A DNA stretch of 64,000 nucleotides from Demequina maris (GTDB lineage Bacteria > Actinomycetota > Actinomycetes > Actinomycetales > Demequinaceae), in contig NZ_BBLX01000005.1 in NCBI RefSeq assembly GCF_000971155.1, forward strand, positions 202,720-266,719, read 5' to 3'. The number at the start of each line of letters is the position of its first letter. Positions within the stretch are counted from its first letter, which is position 1. Positions 44,444 to 52,512 of the stretch are shown one piece after another. The notes beneath the pieces are model-generated. The model worked only from the letters and a program-made list of their open reading frames with translations, was not told where the DNA came from and did no database searches. The position numbers were made by a program, and so were the translations under genes.

Positions 44444-45877
44444 GTGACTGACGCACCGGACCTCTCCCAGCTCATCAAGTCCTACGACGTGCGAGGCATC
44501 GTGGGCGAGACGCTCACCGCCGAGGTGGCGACCGCGATCGGCGCCGCCTTCGCGGACACGATCGTGCTGCCCGACGGCGAGACCACCGTCGCGATCGGCC
44601 ACGACATGCGCGACTCCGGCCCGTGGCTCGCCGATGCGGTCGCGGAGGGGCTCACCTCCCGCGGCGTGGACGTCGTCCGCATCGGGCTGTGCTCGACCGA
44701 CGGGCTCTACCACGCGTCCGGCGTCCTCGACATCCCCGGCGTGATGATCACCGCGAGCCACAACCCGGCCGCCTACAACGGCATGAAGCTGTGCCGCAGC
44801 CGCGCCCGCGCGGTCGGCGAGAACTCGGGGCTCGCCGATGTCCGCGAGACCGCCGCCCGGTACCTCGTCGAGCCCCCGGCCGTCGCTGAGCCGCGCGGCA
44901 CGGAGACGACGCGCGAGATGGTGGGCGAGTACGGCGCGTTCCTGCGCTCGCTCGTCCCTCTCGACGGCATCCGCCCGCTCAAGGTCGTCGTCGACGCGGC
45001 GAACGCGATGGGCGGCTACACCGTCCCCGCGGTGCTCGGCACGGAGGCCGGCCTGCCGGAGCTGCCGCTCGAGATCATCCCGCTGTACTTCGAGCTCGAC
45101 GGCACGTTCCCCCACCACGAGGCCAACCCGCTCGAGACGGAGAACCTGCGTGACCTCCAGGCCGCGGTCAGGGAGCACGGCGCGGACATCGGCCTCGCCT
45201 TCGACGGCGACGCGGACCGGTGCTTCGTGATCGACGAGCGCGGCGAGGTGGTCACCCCGTCGGCGATCACGTGCCTGGTGGGCCTGCGCGAGACCGCCCG
45301 CGAGCTCGCGGCCGACCCGACGGCCGAGCCGACCGTCATCCACAACCTGATCTCCTCGCGCGCCGTGCGCGAGCAGCTCGCGGAGGCCGGCGCGACGCCC
45401 GTGCGCTCGCGCGTGGGCCACAGCTTCATCAAGGCGGAGATGGCGCGCCTCAACGCCGTGTTCGGCGGCGAGCACAGCGCGCACTTCTACTTCCGCGACT
45501 TCTTCTACGCGGACTCGGGCATGCTCGCGGCGATGCACGTGCTCGCGGCCCTCGGCACGCAGGACGGCCCGCTGTCCGCGATGATCGCGGCGCACGAGCC
45601 CTACACGGCCTCCGGCGAGATCAACTCGACGGTCGGCTCCGTGCCGGACGCGCTCGCCCGGGTGCGCGCGGCCTTCGTCACCGACGACGTGTACTCGGAC
45701 GAGTTCGACGGCCTCACGGTCGAGCACTGGCCCGCGCCCGGCGAGGGCGAGCGCTGGTGGTTCAACGTGCGCCCGTCCAACACCGAGCCGCTGCTGCGCC
45801 TCAACTCCGAGGCCGACGGTCAGGAGCTCATGGAGCGCGTGCGCGACCAGGTGCTCGCGGTCATCCGGGAGGGCTGA
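44444..45877 (+). CDS. manB: Phosphomannomutase/phosphoglucomutase ManB
   Basis: 477 residues, alpha-D-phosphohexomutase family. The catalytic phosphoserine loop is TASHNP (S105), the metal loop is DGDADR, the sugar-binding loop is GEHSAH and the phosphate-binding loop is RPSNTEP. It interconverts hexose 6- and 1-phosphates, supplying GDP-mannose or UDP-glucose for envelope glycans, which fits the neighbouring glycosyltransferase and LCP genes. GTG 44444 has TAGTCT (44432-44437) 6 nt upstream, so it is leaderless. The CDF transporter gene starts on the base after its stop. Confidence 0.94.
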   Translation: MTDAPDLSQLIKSYDVRGIVGETLTAEVATAIGAAFADTIVLPDGETTVAIGHDMRDSGPWLADAVAEGLTSRGVDVVRIGLCSTDGLYHASGVLDIPGVMITASHNPAAYNGMKLCRSRARAVGENSGLADVRETAARYLVEPPAVAEPRGTETTREMVGEYGAFLRSLVPLDGIRPLKVVVDAANAMGGYTVPAVLGTEAGLPELPLEIIPLYFELDGTFPHHEANPLETENLRDLQAAVREHGADIGLAFDGDADRCFVIDERGEVVTPSAITCLVGLRETARELAADPTAEPTVIHNLISSRAVREQLAEAGATPVRSRVGHSFIKAEMARLNAVFGGEHSAHFYFRDFFYADSGMLAAMHVLAALGTQDGPLSAMIAAHEPYTASGEINSTVGSVPDALARVRAAFVTDDVYSDEFDGLTVEHWPAPGEGERWWFNVRPSNTEPLLRLNSEADGQELMERVRDQVLAVIREG

Positions 45878-46801
45878 ATGTCGACCGAGGGCGGCACCAA
45901 GGCGGTCATCGCGGCGCTGTCCGCGAACCTCGGCATCGGCGTCACCAAGTTCGGGGCGTGGGCGCTCACCGGCGCCTCCTCGATGCTCGCGGAGGCCATC
46001 CACTCGGTCGCCGACTCCGGCAACCAGGTGCTGCTGCTCGTCGGCGGGAAGGCCGCGAAGCGCGAGGCGACCGCGGAGCACCCGTTCGGGTACTCGCGCT
46101 ACCGCTACTACTACGCGTTCCTCGTCGCCGTGGTGCTGTTCACCGTCGGCGGCCTGTTCGCGCTGTACGAGGGCTGGCACAAGTGGCACGACCCCGAGCC
46201 GATCGAGTCGTGGCAGTGGGTGCCGATCGCCGTGCTCCTCATCGCGATCGTGCTCGAGGGGCTGTCCTTCCGCACCGCGATCCGCGAGTCGAACAAGATC
46301 CGCGGCAACGTGGGCTGGGGCCGCTTCATCCGCCGCTCCCGCTCGCCCGAGCTGCCCGTGATCCTCCTCGAGGACTTCGGCGCGCTGATCGGCCTGGTCT
46401 TCGCGCTGTTCGGCGTGTCGATGACCCTGATCACGCACGACGGCCGGTGGGACGCGATCGGGTCCGCGGCGATCGGCCTGCTGCTCGTCACCATCGCCAT
46501 CGTGCTCGGGTCCGAGACGCGCGAGATGCTGCTCGGCGAGTCCGCCACCGAGGAGGACCTCGCGAAGATCCGCGCCGCGCTCGCCGAGGGCGGCTACCCG
46601 GACGTCATCCACCTCCGCACGTCGCACCTGGGCCCGGAGGACATCCTCGTCGCGGTCAAGGTGGCCGCCGGCGCCCACGAGACGATGGAGACGGTCGCCG
46701 ACCGCACGGACCGCGCGGAGGCGCTGATCCGCGAGGCCGTCCCCGCGGTCCGCCTCATCTTCATCGAGCCCGACGTCCGCCACGACGTCGACGCGGGCTG
46801 A
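45878..46801 (+). CDS. Cation diffusion facilitator (CDF) family transporter
   Basis: 307 residues with six hydrophobic segments and a ~90-residue cytosolic C-terminal domain ([15 protein letters not shown] onward). The helix 2 metal site HSVADSGNQ is present, but the helix 5 site, normally with His/Asp, reads [11 protein letters not shown]. The metal specificity is therefore unclear (zinc, manganese or iron are typical). ATG 45878 follows the manB stop with no gap, so the two are co-transcribed. GCATCGTCC begins 7 nt after its stop. Confidence 0.88.
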   Translation: MSTEGGTKAVIAALSANLGIGVTKFGAWALTGASSMLAEAIHSVADSGNQVLLLVGGKAAKREATAEHPFGYSRYRYYYAFLVAVVLFTVGGLFALYEGWHKWHDPEPIESWQWVPIAVLLIAIVLEGLSFRTAIRESNKIRGNVGWGRFIRRSRSPELPVILLEDFGALIGLVFALFGVSMTLITHDGRWDAIGSAAIGLLLVTIAIVLGSETREMLLGESATEEDLAKIRAALAEGGYPDVIHLRTSHLGPEDILVAVKVAAGAHETMETVADRTDRAEALIREAVPAVRLIFIEPDVRHDVDAG

Positions 46802-46883
46802 GCCCGCGCATCGTCCCTCCGTCGGCGACGATGGTAGAAATGACGACCGTGCCCCGTCCGGGGCGGACTCAGGAGGACCCCCC

Positions 46884-48323
46884 ATGATGGAGCACGTCGT
46901 CGCGGATCTGGCGCTGGCGGAGGCCGGCCGCAACCAGATCCGCCTGGCCGAGCAGGAGATGCCGGGCCTCATGGCCCTCCGGGCCGAGTTCGGCGACGCG
47001 CAGCCGCTCGCGGGCGCGCGCATCGCGGGCTCCCTCCACATGACCGTCCAGACGGCCGTGCTCATCGAGACCCTCACCGCGCTCGGCGCCGACGTCCGCT
47101 GGGCGTCGTGCAACATCTTCTCCACGCAGGACGAGGCGGCGGCCGCGATCGTGGTCGGGCGCGGCACCTACTCCGCCCCCGCGGGCGTGCCGGTCTTCGC
47201 GATCAAGGGCGAGACGATCCCCGAGTACTGGCAGTACACGGACCGGATCCTCACGTGGGAGGGCCACGACGGCCCCACGATCATCCTCGACGACGGCGGT
47301 GACGCGACCCTGCTCGTGCACGAGGGCGTCCGGTTCGAGGCGCTCGGCGAGGTCCCCGCGCCGCTCGAGGAGGAGGACCCCGACTACAACGCCGAGGTCG
47401 AGGGCATGCGCGCCGTCATCCGCCGCTCGATGGCGCAGGACCCCACGCGCTTCACCCGCATGGCGCGGGTGATCGTCGGCGTGTCCGAGGAGACCACGAC
47501 GGGCGTGCACCGCCTCGAGGCGATGCACCGCCGCGGCGAGCTGCTGTTCCCCGCGATCAACGTCAACGACTCCGTGACGAAGTCGAAGTTCGACAACAAG
47601 TACGGCATCCGCCACTCGCTGCCCGACGGCATCAACCGTGCGACCGACGTCCTCATGGGCGGCAAGGTCGCGTTCGTGTGCGGCTACGGCGACGTCGGCA
47701 AGGGCGCGGCCGAGGCGCTGCGCGGGCAGGGCGCCCGCGTGGTGGTGTCCGAGGTCGACCCGATCTGCGCGCTGCAGGCGGCGATGGACGGCTACGAGGT
47801 CGCGCGCGTCGAGGACTACGTCGACCGTGCCGACTTCTTCATCACGACCACCGGCAACAAGGACATCCTCCGCGTCGAGCACATGGCCGCGATGAAGGAC
47901 AAGGCCGTCGTGGGCAACGTCGGCCACTTCGACAACGAGATCGACATGGCGGGCCTCGCGCGCTCCGGCGCCAAGCTCACGCCCATCAAGCCCCAGGTCG
48001 ACGAGTGGGTGTTCCCCGACGGGCACAGCATCATCGTGCTCAGCGAGGGTCGCCTCCTCAACCTCGGCAACGCGACCGGCCACCCCAGCTTCGTGATGAG
48101 CGCGTCCTTCACCAACCAGGTGATCGCGCAGATCGAGCTCTGGACCAGCCTCGACGCGTACCCGCTCGGCGTGCACCGCCTGCCCAAGGAGCTCGACGAG
48201 AAGGTCGCGCGCCTGCACCTCGACGCGCTCGGCGTGCGCCTCACGGAGCTGTCGCAGTCCCAGGCGGACTACCTCGGCGTGCCGGTCGAGGGCCCGTTCA
48301 AGCCCGACCACTACCGGTACTGA
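46884..48323 (+). CDS. ahcY: S-adenosyl-L-homocysteine hydrolase
   Basis: 479 residues. The NAD-binding loop is GYGDVGKG (about residue 266), substrate residues lie in [11 protein letters not shown] and [16 protein letters not shown], and the C-terminal PDHYRY is the family's conserved end. The ~40-residue insert near [15 protein letters not shown] is usual in actinobacterial enzymes. It splits SAH to homocysteine and adenosine, relieving methyltransferase inhibition. ATG 46884 has AGGAGG 7 nt upstream. The leader is short and shows no SAH riboswitch. GCATCGTCC begins 7 nt after its stop. Confidence 0.96.
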   Translation: MMEHVVADLALAEAGRNQIRLAEQEMPGLMALRAEFGDAQPLAGARIAGSLHMTVQTAVLIETLTALGADVRWASCNIFSTQDEAAAAIVVGRGTYSAPAGVPVFAIKGETIPEYWQYTDRILTWEGHDGPTIILDDGGDATLLVHEGVRFEALGEVPAPLEEEDPDYNAEVEGMRAVIRRSMAQDPTRFTRMARVIVGVSEETTTGVHRLEAMHRRGELLFPAINVNDSVTKSKFDNKYGIRHSLPDGINRATDVLMGGKVAFVCGYGDVGKGAAEALRGQGARVVVSEVDPICALQAAMDGYEVARVEDYVDRADFFITTTGNKDILRVEHMAAMKDKAVVGNVGHFDNEIDMAGLARSGAKLTPIKPQVDEWVFPDGHSIIVLSEGRLLNLGNATGHPSFVMSASFTNQVIAQIELWTSLDAYPLGVHRLPKELDEKVARLHLDALGVRLTELSQSQADYLGVPVEGPFKPDHYRY

Positions 48324-48348
48324 GCCGGCGCATCGTCCCCGCGCGGGC

Positions 48349-49170
48349 TCAGTCCGCGTCGGGGATGCCGTAGGGCAGGCGCCGCAGCGCGTCGCCGTCG
48401 CGCTCGGCTCGCGCCATGCGCTCCTCCTCGACGCGCTGCTCGCGGTCGCGCCGCTCCACCAGCACGGCGGCGAGGAAGGCCTCCGGGTGCGTGCCCGCGG
48501 GCGGCGGGGGAGAGACGTGCGTGGCGAACTGCTGCGACAGCCGCGTGCCCACGCGCACCCGTGACGGCGCGTGCATGTCCGGGGCGCGGGTGAGGAACAT
48601 GCGCGCGGTGAGCGCGAGGCCGTCGCCGAGGCGCGTGATGTCGGCGGTGCGGGCCCAGCCCTCGAGCCCCACCGGCATGGCGAGGCGCGGCAGCGCGCGC
48701 TTGGCGCCGCGCGTGCGCATCGCGTACGTGCCCGCGACGTAGTCGCCGATGCGCTTGCCGCGCGTCCCGAACGCAGAGACGGTCACGGCGAGCATGCCGA
48801 GCGTCGCGTACAGTTCGAGCACGCCCAGCAGGGCGCGGGCGGCGGCGTGCCGCACGCTCACGGGGCCGCCGTCGTCGCGGACGATGCGCAGGCCGGCGGC
48901 CCAGCGTCCCAGCGACCGGCCGCGGGTGAGGGTCTCCACCGTCATGGGCAGGAGCACCAGGCATGCGACCGTCCAGGCGATCGCGATCGCGCGTGCCCAC
49001 GCGTCGTTGAGGTCCGCGCCGGCGCGCTCGAGCATCGAGAAGCCGACGATGAGCACCGCGTACGTCACGATCATGTCGATCGCGCCGGACATCATCCGCA
49101 GCGGCACGGAGGCGGCGCCCGAGTCGAGCACCACGCCCTCGCCGATGAGGATCGCGTCCTCGTCCGTCAT
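48349..49170 (-). CDS. RDD-family membrane protein
   Basis: 273 residues. The RDD domain has about four hydrophobic segments, with RMMSGAIDMIVTYAVLIVG (Arg/Asp motif), GRSLGRWAAGLRIV and GTRGKRIGDYVAGT. A basic, Ala/Arg/Glu-rich cytosolic C-terminal half follows. RDD proteins are suggested to be Na+/H+ antiporters or scaffold proteins. ATG 49170 has GGGAGGA. It is divergent from the SpoIIM-like gene, a pair conserved at the mtrAB locus. Confidence 0.9.
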   Translation of the reverse strand: MTDEDAILIGEGVVLDSGAASVPLRMMSGAIDMIVTYAVLIVGFSMLERAGADLNDAWARAIAIAWTVACLVLLPMTVETLTRGRSLGRWAAGLRIVRDDGGPVSVRHAAARALLGVLELYATLGMLAVTVSAFGTRGKRIGDYVAGTYAMRTRGAKRALPRLAMPVGLEGWARTADITRLGDGLALTARMFLTRAPDMHAPSRVRVGTRLSQQFATHVSPPPPAGTHPEAFLAAVLVERRDREQRVEEERMARAERDGDALRRLPYGIPDAD

Positions 49171-49211
49171 GCGTCCTCCCTGGCTGCGGCCTCCTGTGGC
49201 ATCGTAGCGGC

Positions 49212-50207
49212 GTGGACATCGACTCCTTCGGCGCCGTGCGCGAGGCCCGCTGGGCGCGTCTCAAGGAGCTGTCGCGGTCGCGCCGCCTCTCCGGCGCCGA
49301 GGCGGACGAGCTGACCCGCCTGTACCAGGCCACCGCGGGCGACCTCGCGGCGGTGAGGTCGGCCGCGCCCGAGCCGTCGGTCGTGTCGCGGCTGTCCGTC
49401 CTGCTCGCCTCGGCCCGCGTGTGGCTCACCGGCGCGCACACGGTGTCGACCCGCGACGCGCGGCGCTACCTCACGGTGGGGCTGCCGGCGGCGTTCCACC
49501 GCGTGCGGTGGTGGGGCGTCGGGGTCACGGTCGCCGTCGTGCTGCTGGCGTGGCTGTCGGGGTGGTGGACGCTCACGCATCCCGAGGCGCTCGACCTGAT
49601 CGGCCCGCCCGAGACGCGCGCGCTCATCGCCGAGGAGGAGTTCGCGAGCTATTACACCGAGTACGACTCGAGCTCGTTCTCGGCGACCGTGTGGACCAAC
49701 AACGGCTGGCTCGCGGCGCAGTGCATCGCGTTCGGGATCACGGGCGTGTTCCCGCTCTACCTCATGTACAACACGGTGATCCAGCTCGGCGTCGCGGGCG
49801 CGGTGATGGCGGAGGCGGGCGCGCTCGACGTGTTCTTCCAGCTCATCGCGCCGCACGGCCTGCTCGAGTTGTCCGCGGTGTTCGTGGCCGCGGGCACGGG
49901 TCTGCGGCTGTTCTGGACGATGCTGGTGCCGGGTCCGCGCCCCCGCGGGCGCGCGCTCGCGGAGGAGGGCCGCGGCGCGATCGCGGTCGCGCTCGGGCTC
50001 GTGATCGCGCTGTTCGCGTCGGGTCTGATCGAGGGCTTCGTCACGGGATCTGCGATGCCGTGGTGGCTCAAGATCGTCATCGGGCTGATCGCGGTCGTCG
50101 CGTTCTGGATGTACGTGTTCGTGGCCGGCCGCGCCGCGGTCCGCACCGGGGCGACCGGCGACTCCGAGGGAGACTTCGCGACGGATCAGGCGGCCCTGGC
50201 GGGCTGA
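49212..50207 (+). CDS. SpoIIM-like (DUF95) integral membrane protein
   Basis: 331 residues. The ~100-residue cytosolic N-terminus has RLKELSRSRRLSGAEADELTRLY, characteristic of the actinobacterial branch. Five or six membrane segments follow, with NNGWLAAQCIAFGITGVFPLY and APHGLLELSAVFVAAGTGLRL. In Bacillus SpoIIM acts in peptidoglycan remodelling during engulfment; in actinobacteria its role at the mtrAB/DUF58 locus is unknown. GTG 49212 is used. It is normally followed by the DUF58/MoxR genes, but here an IS element and an efflux pair intervene. Confidence 0.9.
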   Translation: MDIDSFGAVREARWARLKELSRSRRLSGAEADELTRLYQATAGDLAAVRSAAPEPSVVSRLSVLLASARVWLTGAHTVSTRDARRYLTVGLPAAFHRVRWWGVGVTVAVVLLAWLSGWWTLTHPEALDLIGPPETRALIAEEEFASYYTEYDSSSFSATVWTNNGWLAAQCIAFGITGVFPLYLMYNTVIQLGVAGAVMAEAGALDVFFQLIAPHGLLELSAVFVAAGTGLRLFWTMLVPGPRPRGRALAEEGRGAIAVALGLVIALFASGLIEGFVTGSAMPWWLKIVIGLIAVVAFWMYVFVAGRAAVRTGATGDSEGDFATDQAALAG

Positions 50208-50304
50208 GGCGGGGCGCGGGCGCACGGGCGCGCGGGCCGCGGTGTGGCGGCGCCGGACGCCGGTGGTCGCGTTCCCGTGTGCCAGCCCCAGGTGACATAG
50301 GGCC

Positions 50305-50329
50305 TGTCCTGCCCCCCGTTTTTTGGTCC
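50305..50329 (+). repeat. Left inverted repeat of the IS element
   Basis: It matches the right end at TG-CCTGCCCC and TTTGGTCC, with a 5-6 nt variable centre. It is preceded by the GGCC target duplication. Confidence 0.88.
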
Positions 50330-50380
50330 GTTTCTTCTGTGAGTCCTGTCCAATGGTGAGAGTGCTTGTGGAGGTGTGAG

Positions 50381-50662
50381 GTGGCGGCTGCGAAGCGGTA
50401 CACGACGGAGCAGATCGTGGCGAAGCTGCGGGAGATGGAGAAGCTTCAGGCGCAGGGGATGTCGATACCGGCGGCGTGCAAGCGGTTGGGGATCTCGGAT
50501 CAGACGTTCTATCGGTGGCGGCTGAAGTACGGGGCGCTGAAGGAGGACGAGGCGCAGCGGTTGAAGGCTCTGGAGGCCGAGAACGCCCGCTTGAAGCGCA
50601 TCGTGGCGGAGCAGGCGTTGGACATCAGCATGTTGAAGGATCTGACCCGGGGAAATTGGTGA
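50381..50662 (+). CDS. IS3-family transposase OrfA
   Basis: 93 residues. An N-terminal helix-turn-helix (KRYTTEQIVAKLREMEKL, then GMSIPAACKRLGISDQTFYRW) binds the IS ends. It is followed by a leucine-zipper helix (LKALEAENARLKRIVAEQAL) for oligomerisation. GTG 50381 has GGAGG 6 nt upstream. The stop overlaps the orfB GTG (GTGA at 50659-50662), with orfB in the -1 frame. Confidence 0.93.
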   Translation: MAAAKRYTTEQIVAKLREMEKLQAQGMSIPAACKRLGISDQTFYRWRLKYGALKEDEAQRLKALEAENARLKRIVAEQALDISMLKDLTRGNW

Positions 50663-51534
50663 GCCCGGCTCGGCGCCGGGCTGCTGTGGCGCGGTTGGTG
50701 CGCCGCTTCAAGGTGTCGCAGCGGCGTGCCTGCTTGGTGGTGGGGCAGCATCGCTCGAGCCAGCGGTATGTGCCGGTGGCGTCGGACTTCGAGGTGCGCC
50801 TGGTGGCCGCGATGCGTGCGATCGCCGACGCTCATCCGCGGTGGGGGTATCGGCGGGTCCATGCGGGACTCGTCGCGGATGGCTGGCAGGTCAACGTCAA
50901 GCGGGTCGAGCGGTTGTGGCGGGCGGAGGGCTTGCAGGTGCCCCCGCGGCGTAAAGGTGCTGGTCAGAAGGCGTTGGGGTCGGATGAGCATGCCTTGTGG
51001 GCGTTGCCGGCGCTGCGGGTGGGGCATGTGTGGTCGTACGACTTCATGAGTGTGCGTACCGAGCGTGGGGTGGCGCTGCGGGTGCTGAACATCGTCGACG
51101 AGTACACGCGGGTCTGCGTCGGCTTCGACGTGGACTACTCGATCGGCGCGGCCGGGGTGCGCAAGCTCCTTGAGCGGGTGTTCACCGAGCATGGTCGACC
51201 CGAGGTGATCCGGTCGGACAACGGACGGGAGTTCATCGCCACGTCGCTGCTGGGATGGCTGCGTGAGCAGGGGGTGAGGCCGGTGCAGGTGGCGAAGGCT
51301 AGCCCGCAGCAGAACGGCTTCATCGAGCGGTTCAACGGGTCGATGCGGGACGAGCTGCTGCATCGGGAGGTGCTGCACTCGCTGACGGAGGCCCGGGTCC
51401 TGATCGGGCAGTGGGTACGGCACTACAACACCGAGCGACCCCATTCGGGCCTGCAGATGCGGACCCCGGCGGCGTTCGCGCGCTACTGTGCCGAGCAGGC
51501 AGCTACGACACCCGTGTCACGGCAGCCTGTCTGA
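50659..51534 (+). CDS. IS3-family transposase OrfB (DDE integrase)
   Basis: 291 residues. An HTH_21-like N-terminal region (HPRWGYRRVHAGLVADGW) precedes the rve catalytic core. The core has DDE residues in WSYDFMSV (first Asp), VIRSDNGREF (second Asp) and NGFIERFNGSMRDELL (Glu). The C-terminus contains the RPHSGLQMRTPAAF motif. It catalyses transposition together with OrfA or an OrfAB fusion. No obvious A-rich slippery sequence is seen at the overlap, so coupling by GTGA re-initiation is more likely than frameshifting. Confidence 0.94.
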   Translation: MSPARRRAAVARLVRRFKVSQRRACLVVGQHRSSQRYVPVASDFEVRLVAAMRAIADAHPRWGYRRVHAGLVADGWQVNVKRVERLWRAEGLQVPPRRKGAGQKALGSDEHALWALPALRVGHVWSYDFMSVRTERGVALRVLNIVDEYTRVCVGFDVDYSIGAAGVRKLLERVFTEHGRPEVIRSDNGREFIATSLLGWLREQGVRPVQVAKASPQQNGFIERFNGSMRDELLHREVLHSLTEARVLIGQWVRHYNTERPHSGLQMRTPAAFARYCAEQAATTPVSRQPV

Positions 51535-51634
51535 CGTGAGAGGGGGTGGCTGAGAGTGACTACCAACACACTGGCTGGACCAGTCCAGATCGCCCTCGAG
51601 GGCCCCGGAATCACGACCCACTCGCAGTCGACGT

Positions 51635-51658
51635 GGACCAAATCATCGGGGCAGGTCA
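51635..51658 (-). repeat. Right inverted repeat of the IS element
   Basis: Read on the minus strand it begins TGACCTGCCCC and ends TTTGGTCC, matching the left end. It is followed by GGCC, the second copy of the target duplication. Confidence 0.88.
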
Positions 51659-51812
51659 GGCCGCACCGGCGCTCCGTGACGTAGCGCTACCAGGCCTCTT
51701 GCACGCGGCCGTGCCGCTGTTTCAGCGCAGGCTGACATGCGTGAGCGAGAGTCTCGCGTGCGGGCGCGGGATCGCCGGGCGGTCCGGGCGCCGCCCCGGC
51801 ACAGCGGGGCGA
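51659..51812. other. Non-coding flank right of the IS element
   Basis: It begins with the GGCC target copy and contains a perfect TAGCGCTA palindrome near 51683. No gene or clear terminator is seen. Together with 50208-50304 it would form a ~250-bp spacer before the IS inserted. I see no gene fragment that the IS disrupted. Confidence 0.5.
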
Positions 51813-52442
51813 TCAGCCGAGCAGCGCCTCGACCGTGTCGCGCATCACGGGCCGGAGCTGCGCGTGAGTCGCCTGCGCGAGCGGGGCGAAGCCCTCCGCG
51901 GCGCGCAGCACGGCGATCCCGACCGCGGTCGCGAGCAGCACCTGGGCGCGCAGGAGGACGGCGTCGTCGTCGCCGCGCGTCCACCCGGCGGCGCCGGCGA
52001 GCTTCTCCGCATAGCCGGCGAGCATCGCGAGCCGCAGCCGCTCAGCGTCGTCGTCGCCGGACGAGCGCAGGAGAAGCAGCAACGAGTGAGGTTCGTCGGC
52101 GGCCCGGGTGCCGGTCGCCTGGCGGCTGATCGCGGCGGCGATGCGCGCGGTGACGCCATCGTCGTCGGCGGACCCCGCCTCGTCCGGCGCGACCTCGGCC
52201 GCCGCGTTCTCGAGCACGGCCCCGGCCTCGACGAGGCAGGCCTCGAACAGCCCCTCCTTCGAGGTGAAGTAGCGGTTGATGAGCGCGACGTTGACGCCGG
52301 CCTCGTCCGCGATCTGCCTCACCGTGGTCGCGCCGTAGCCGTGCTGCGTGAAGAACCGCATCCCCGCGTGCAGCAAGGCGGCGCGGGTCGCCTCGGCGTC
52401 GCGGGGGCGGCGGGCGGCGACGGGATCCATGTAAGTAAGCAT
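51813..52442 (-). CDS. TetR-family transcriptional repressor
   Basis: 209 residues. The N-terminal TetR_N helix-turn-helix includes ALLHAGMRFFTQHGYGATTV, RQIADEAGVNVALINRYF and TSKEGLFEACL. The C-terminal ligand domain is divergent. It is divergent from an MFS efflux gene and most likely represses it, through the palindrome at 52478-52497. ATG 52442 has TATGTC five bases upstream on the minus strand, so it may be leaderless; ATG 52430 is the alternative. The pair is not part of the usual SpoIIM/DUF58 locus. Confidence 0.9.
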   Translation of the reverse strand: MLTYMDPVAARRPRDAEATRAALLHAGMRFFTQHGYGATTVRQIADEAGVNVALINRYFTSKEGLFEACLVEAGAVLENAAAEVAPDEAGSADDDGVTARIAAAISRQATGTRAADEPHSLLLLLRSSGDDDAERLRLAMLAGYAEKLAGAAGWTRGDDDAVLLRAQVLLATAVGIAVLRAAEGFAPLAQATHAQLRPVMRDTVEALLG

Positions 52443-52445
52443 ATG

Positions 52446-52474
52446 TTGACATAGCGTCCGACGCGACCTACCGT
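52446..52474 (+). promoter_or_regulatory. Promoter of the MFS efflux gene
   Basis: A consensus TTGACA (52446-52451) and TACCGT (52469-52474) are 17 bp apart. The -35 box overlaps, on the other strand, the TATGTC -10 box of the tetR gene, so the divergent promoters share DNA. Confidence 0.78.
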
Positions 52475-52477
52475 CTT

Positions 52478-52497
52478 ATGTAAGCGTTCGTTTACAT
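52478..52497. promoter_or_regulatory. TetR operator palindrome
   Basis: ATGTAA-N8-TTACAT is a 20-bp near-palindrome with only the inner bases mismatched. It covers the predicted start point of the MFS promoter. A weaker ATGTAAGTAAGCATAT sequence lies over the tetR start, so autoregulation is plausible. Confidence 0.75.
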
Positions 52498-52512
52498 GAT
52501 CGGAGCCCCCAC

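Larger units (their letters stand above)
50305..51658 (+). mobile_element. Complete IS3-family insertion sequence (IS407-like), 1354 bp
   Basis: The ends are imperfect inverted repeats starting TG and ending CA. The left end (50305-50329) begins TGTCCTGCCCC and continues to TTTGGTCC. The right end, read inward from 51658 to 51635, begins TGACCTGCCCC and continues to TTTGGTCC. A 4-bp target duplication GGCC flanks it (50301-50304, 51659-51662), the length typical of the IS407 subgroup. It carries orfA and orfB with intact DDE residues and looks active. Its lower G+C and TTG/GTT-rich codons differ from the host genes, and it contains no copy of GGACGATGCG. Confidence 0.93.

Noticed and set aside
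46817..46883. SAH riboswitch before ahcY
   Set aside because: The leader is too short, and the conserved SAH aptamer segments are not present.
50640..50665. Programmed -1 frameshift between orfA and orfB of the IS
   Set aside because: No A6/A7 or similar slippery heptamer is seen; the GTGA overlap explains orfB translation by coupling.
51546..52454. Plus-strand frame opposite the TetR gene
   Set aside because: It starts inside the IS right end and is the complement of a clear TetR gene.
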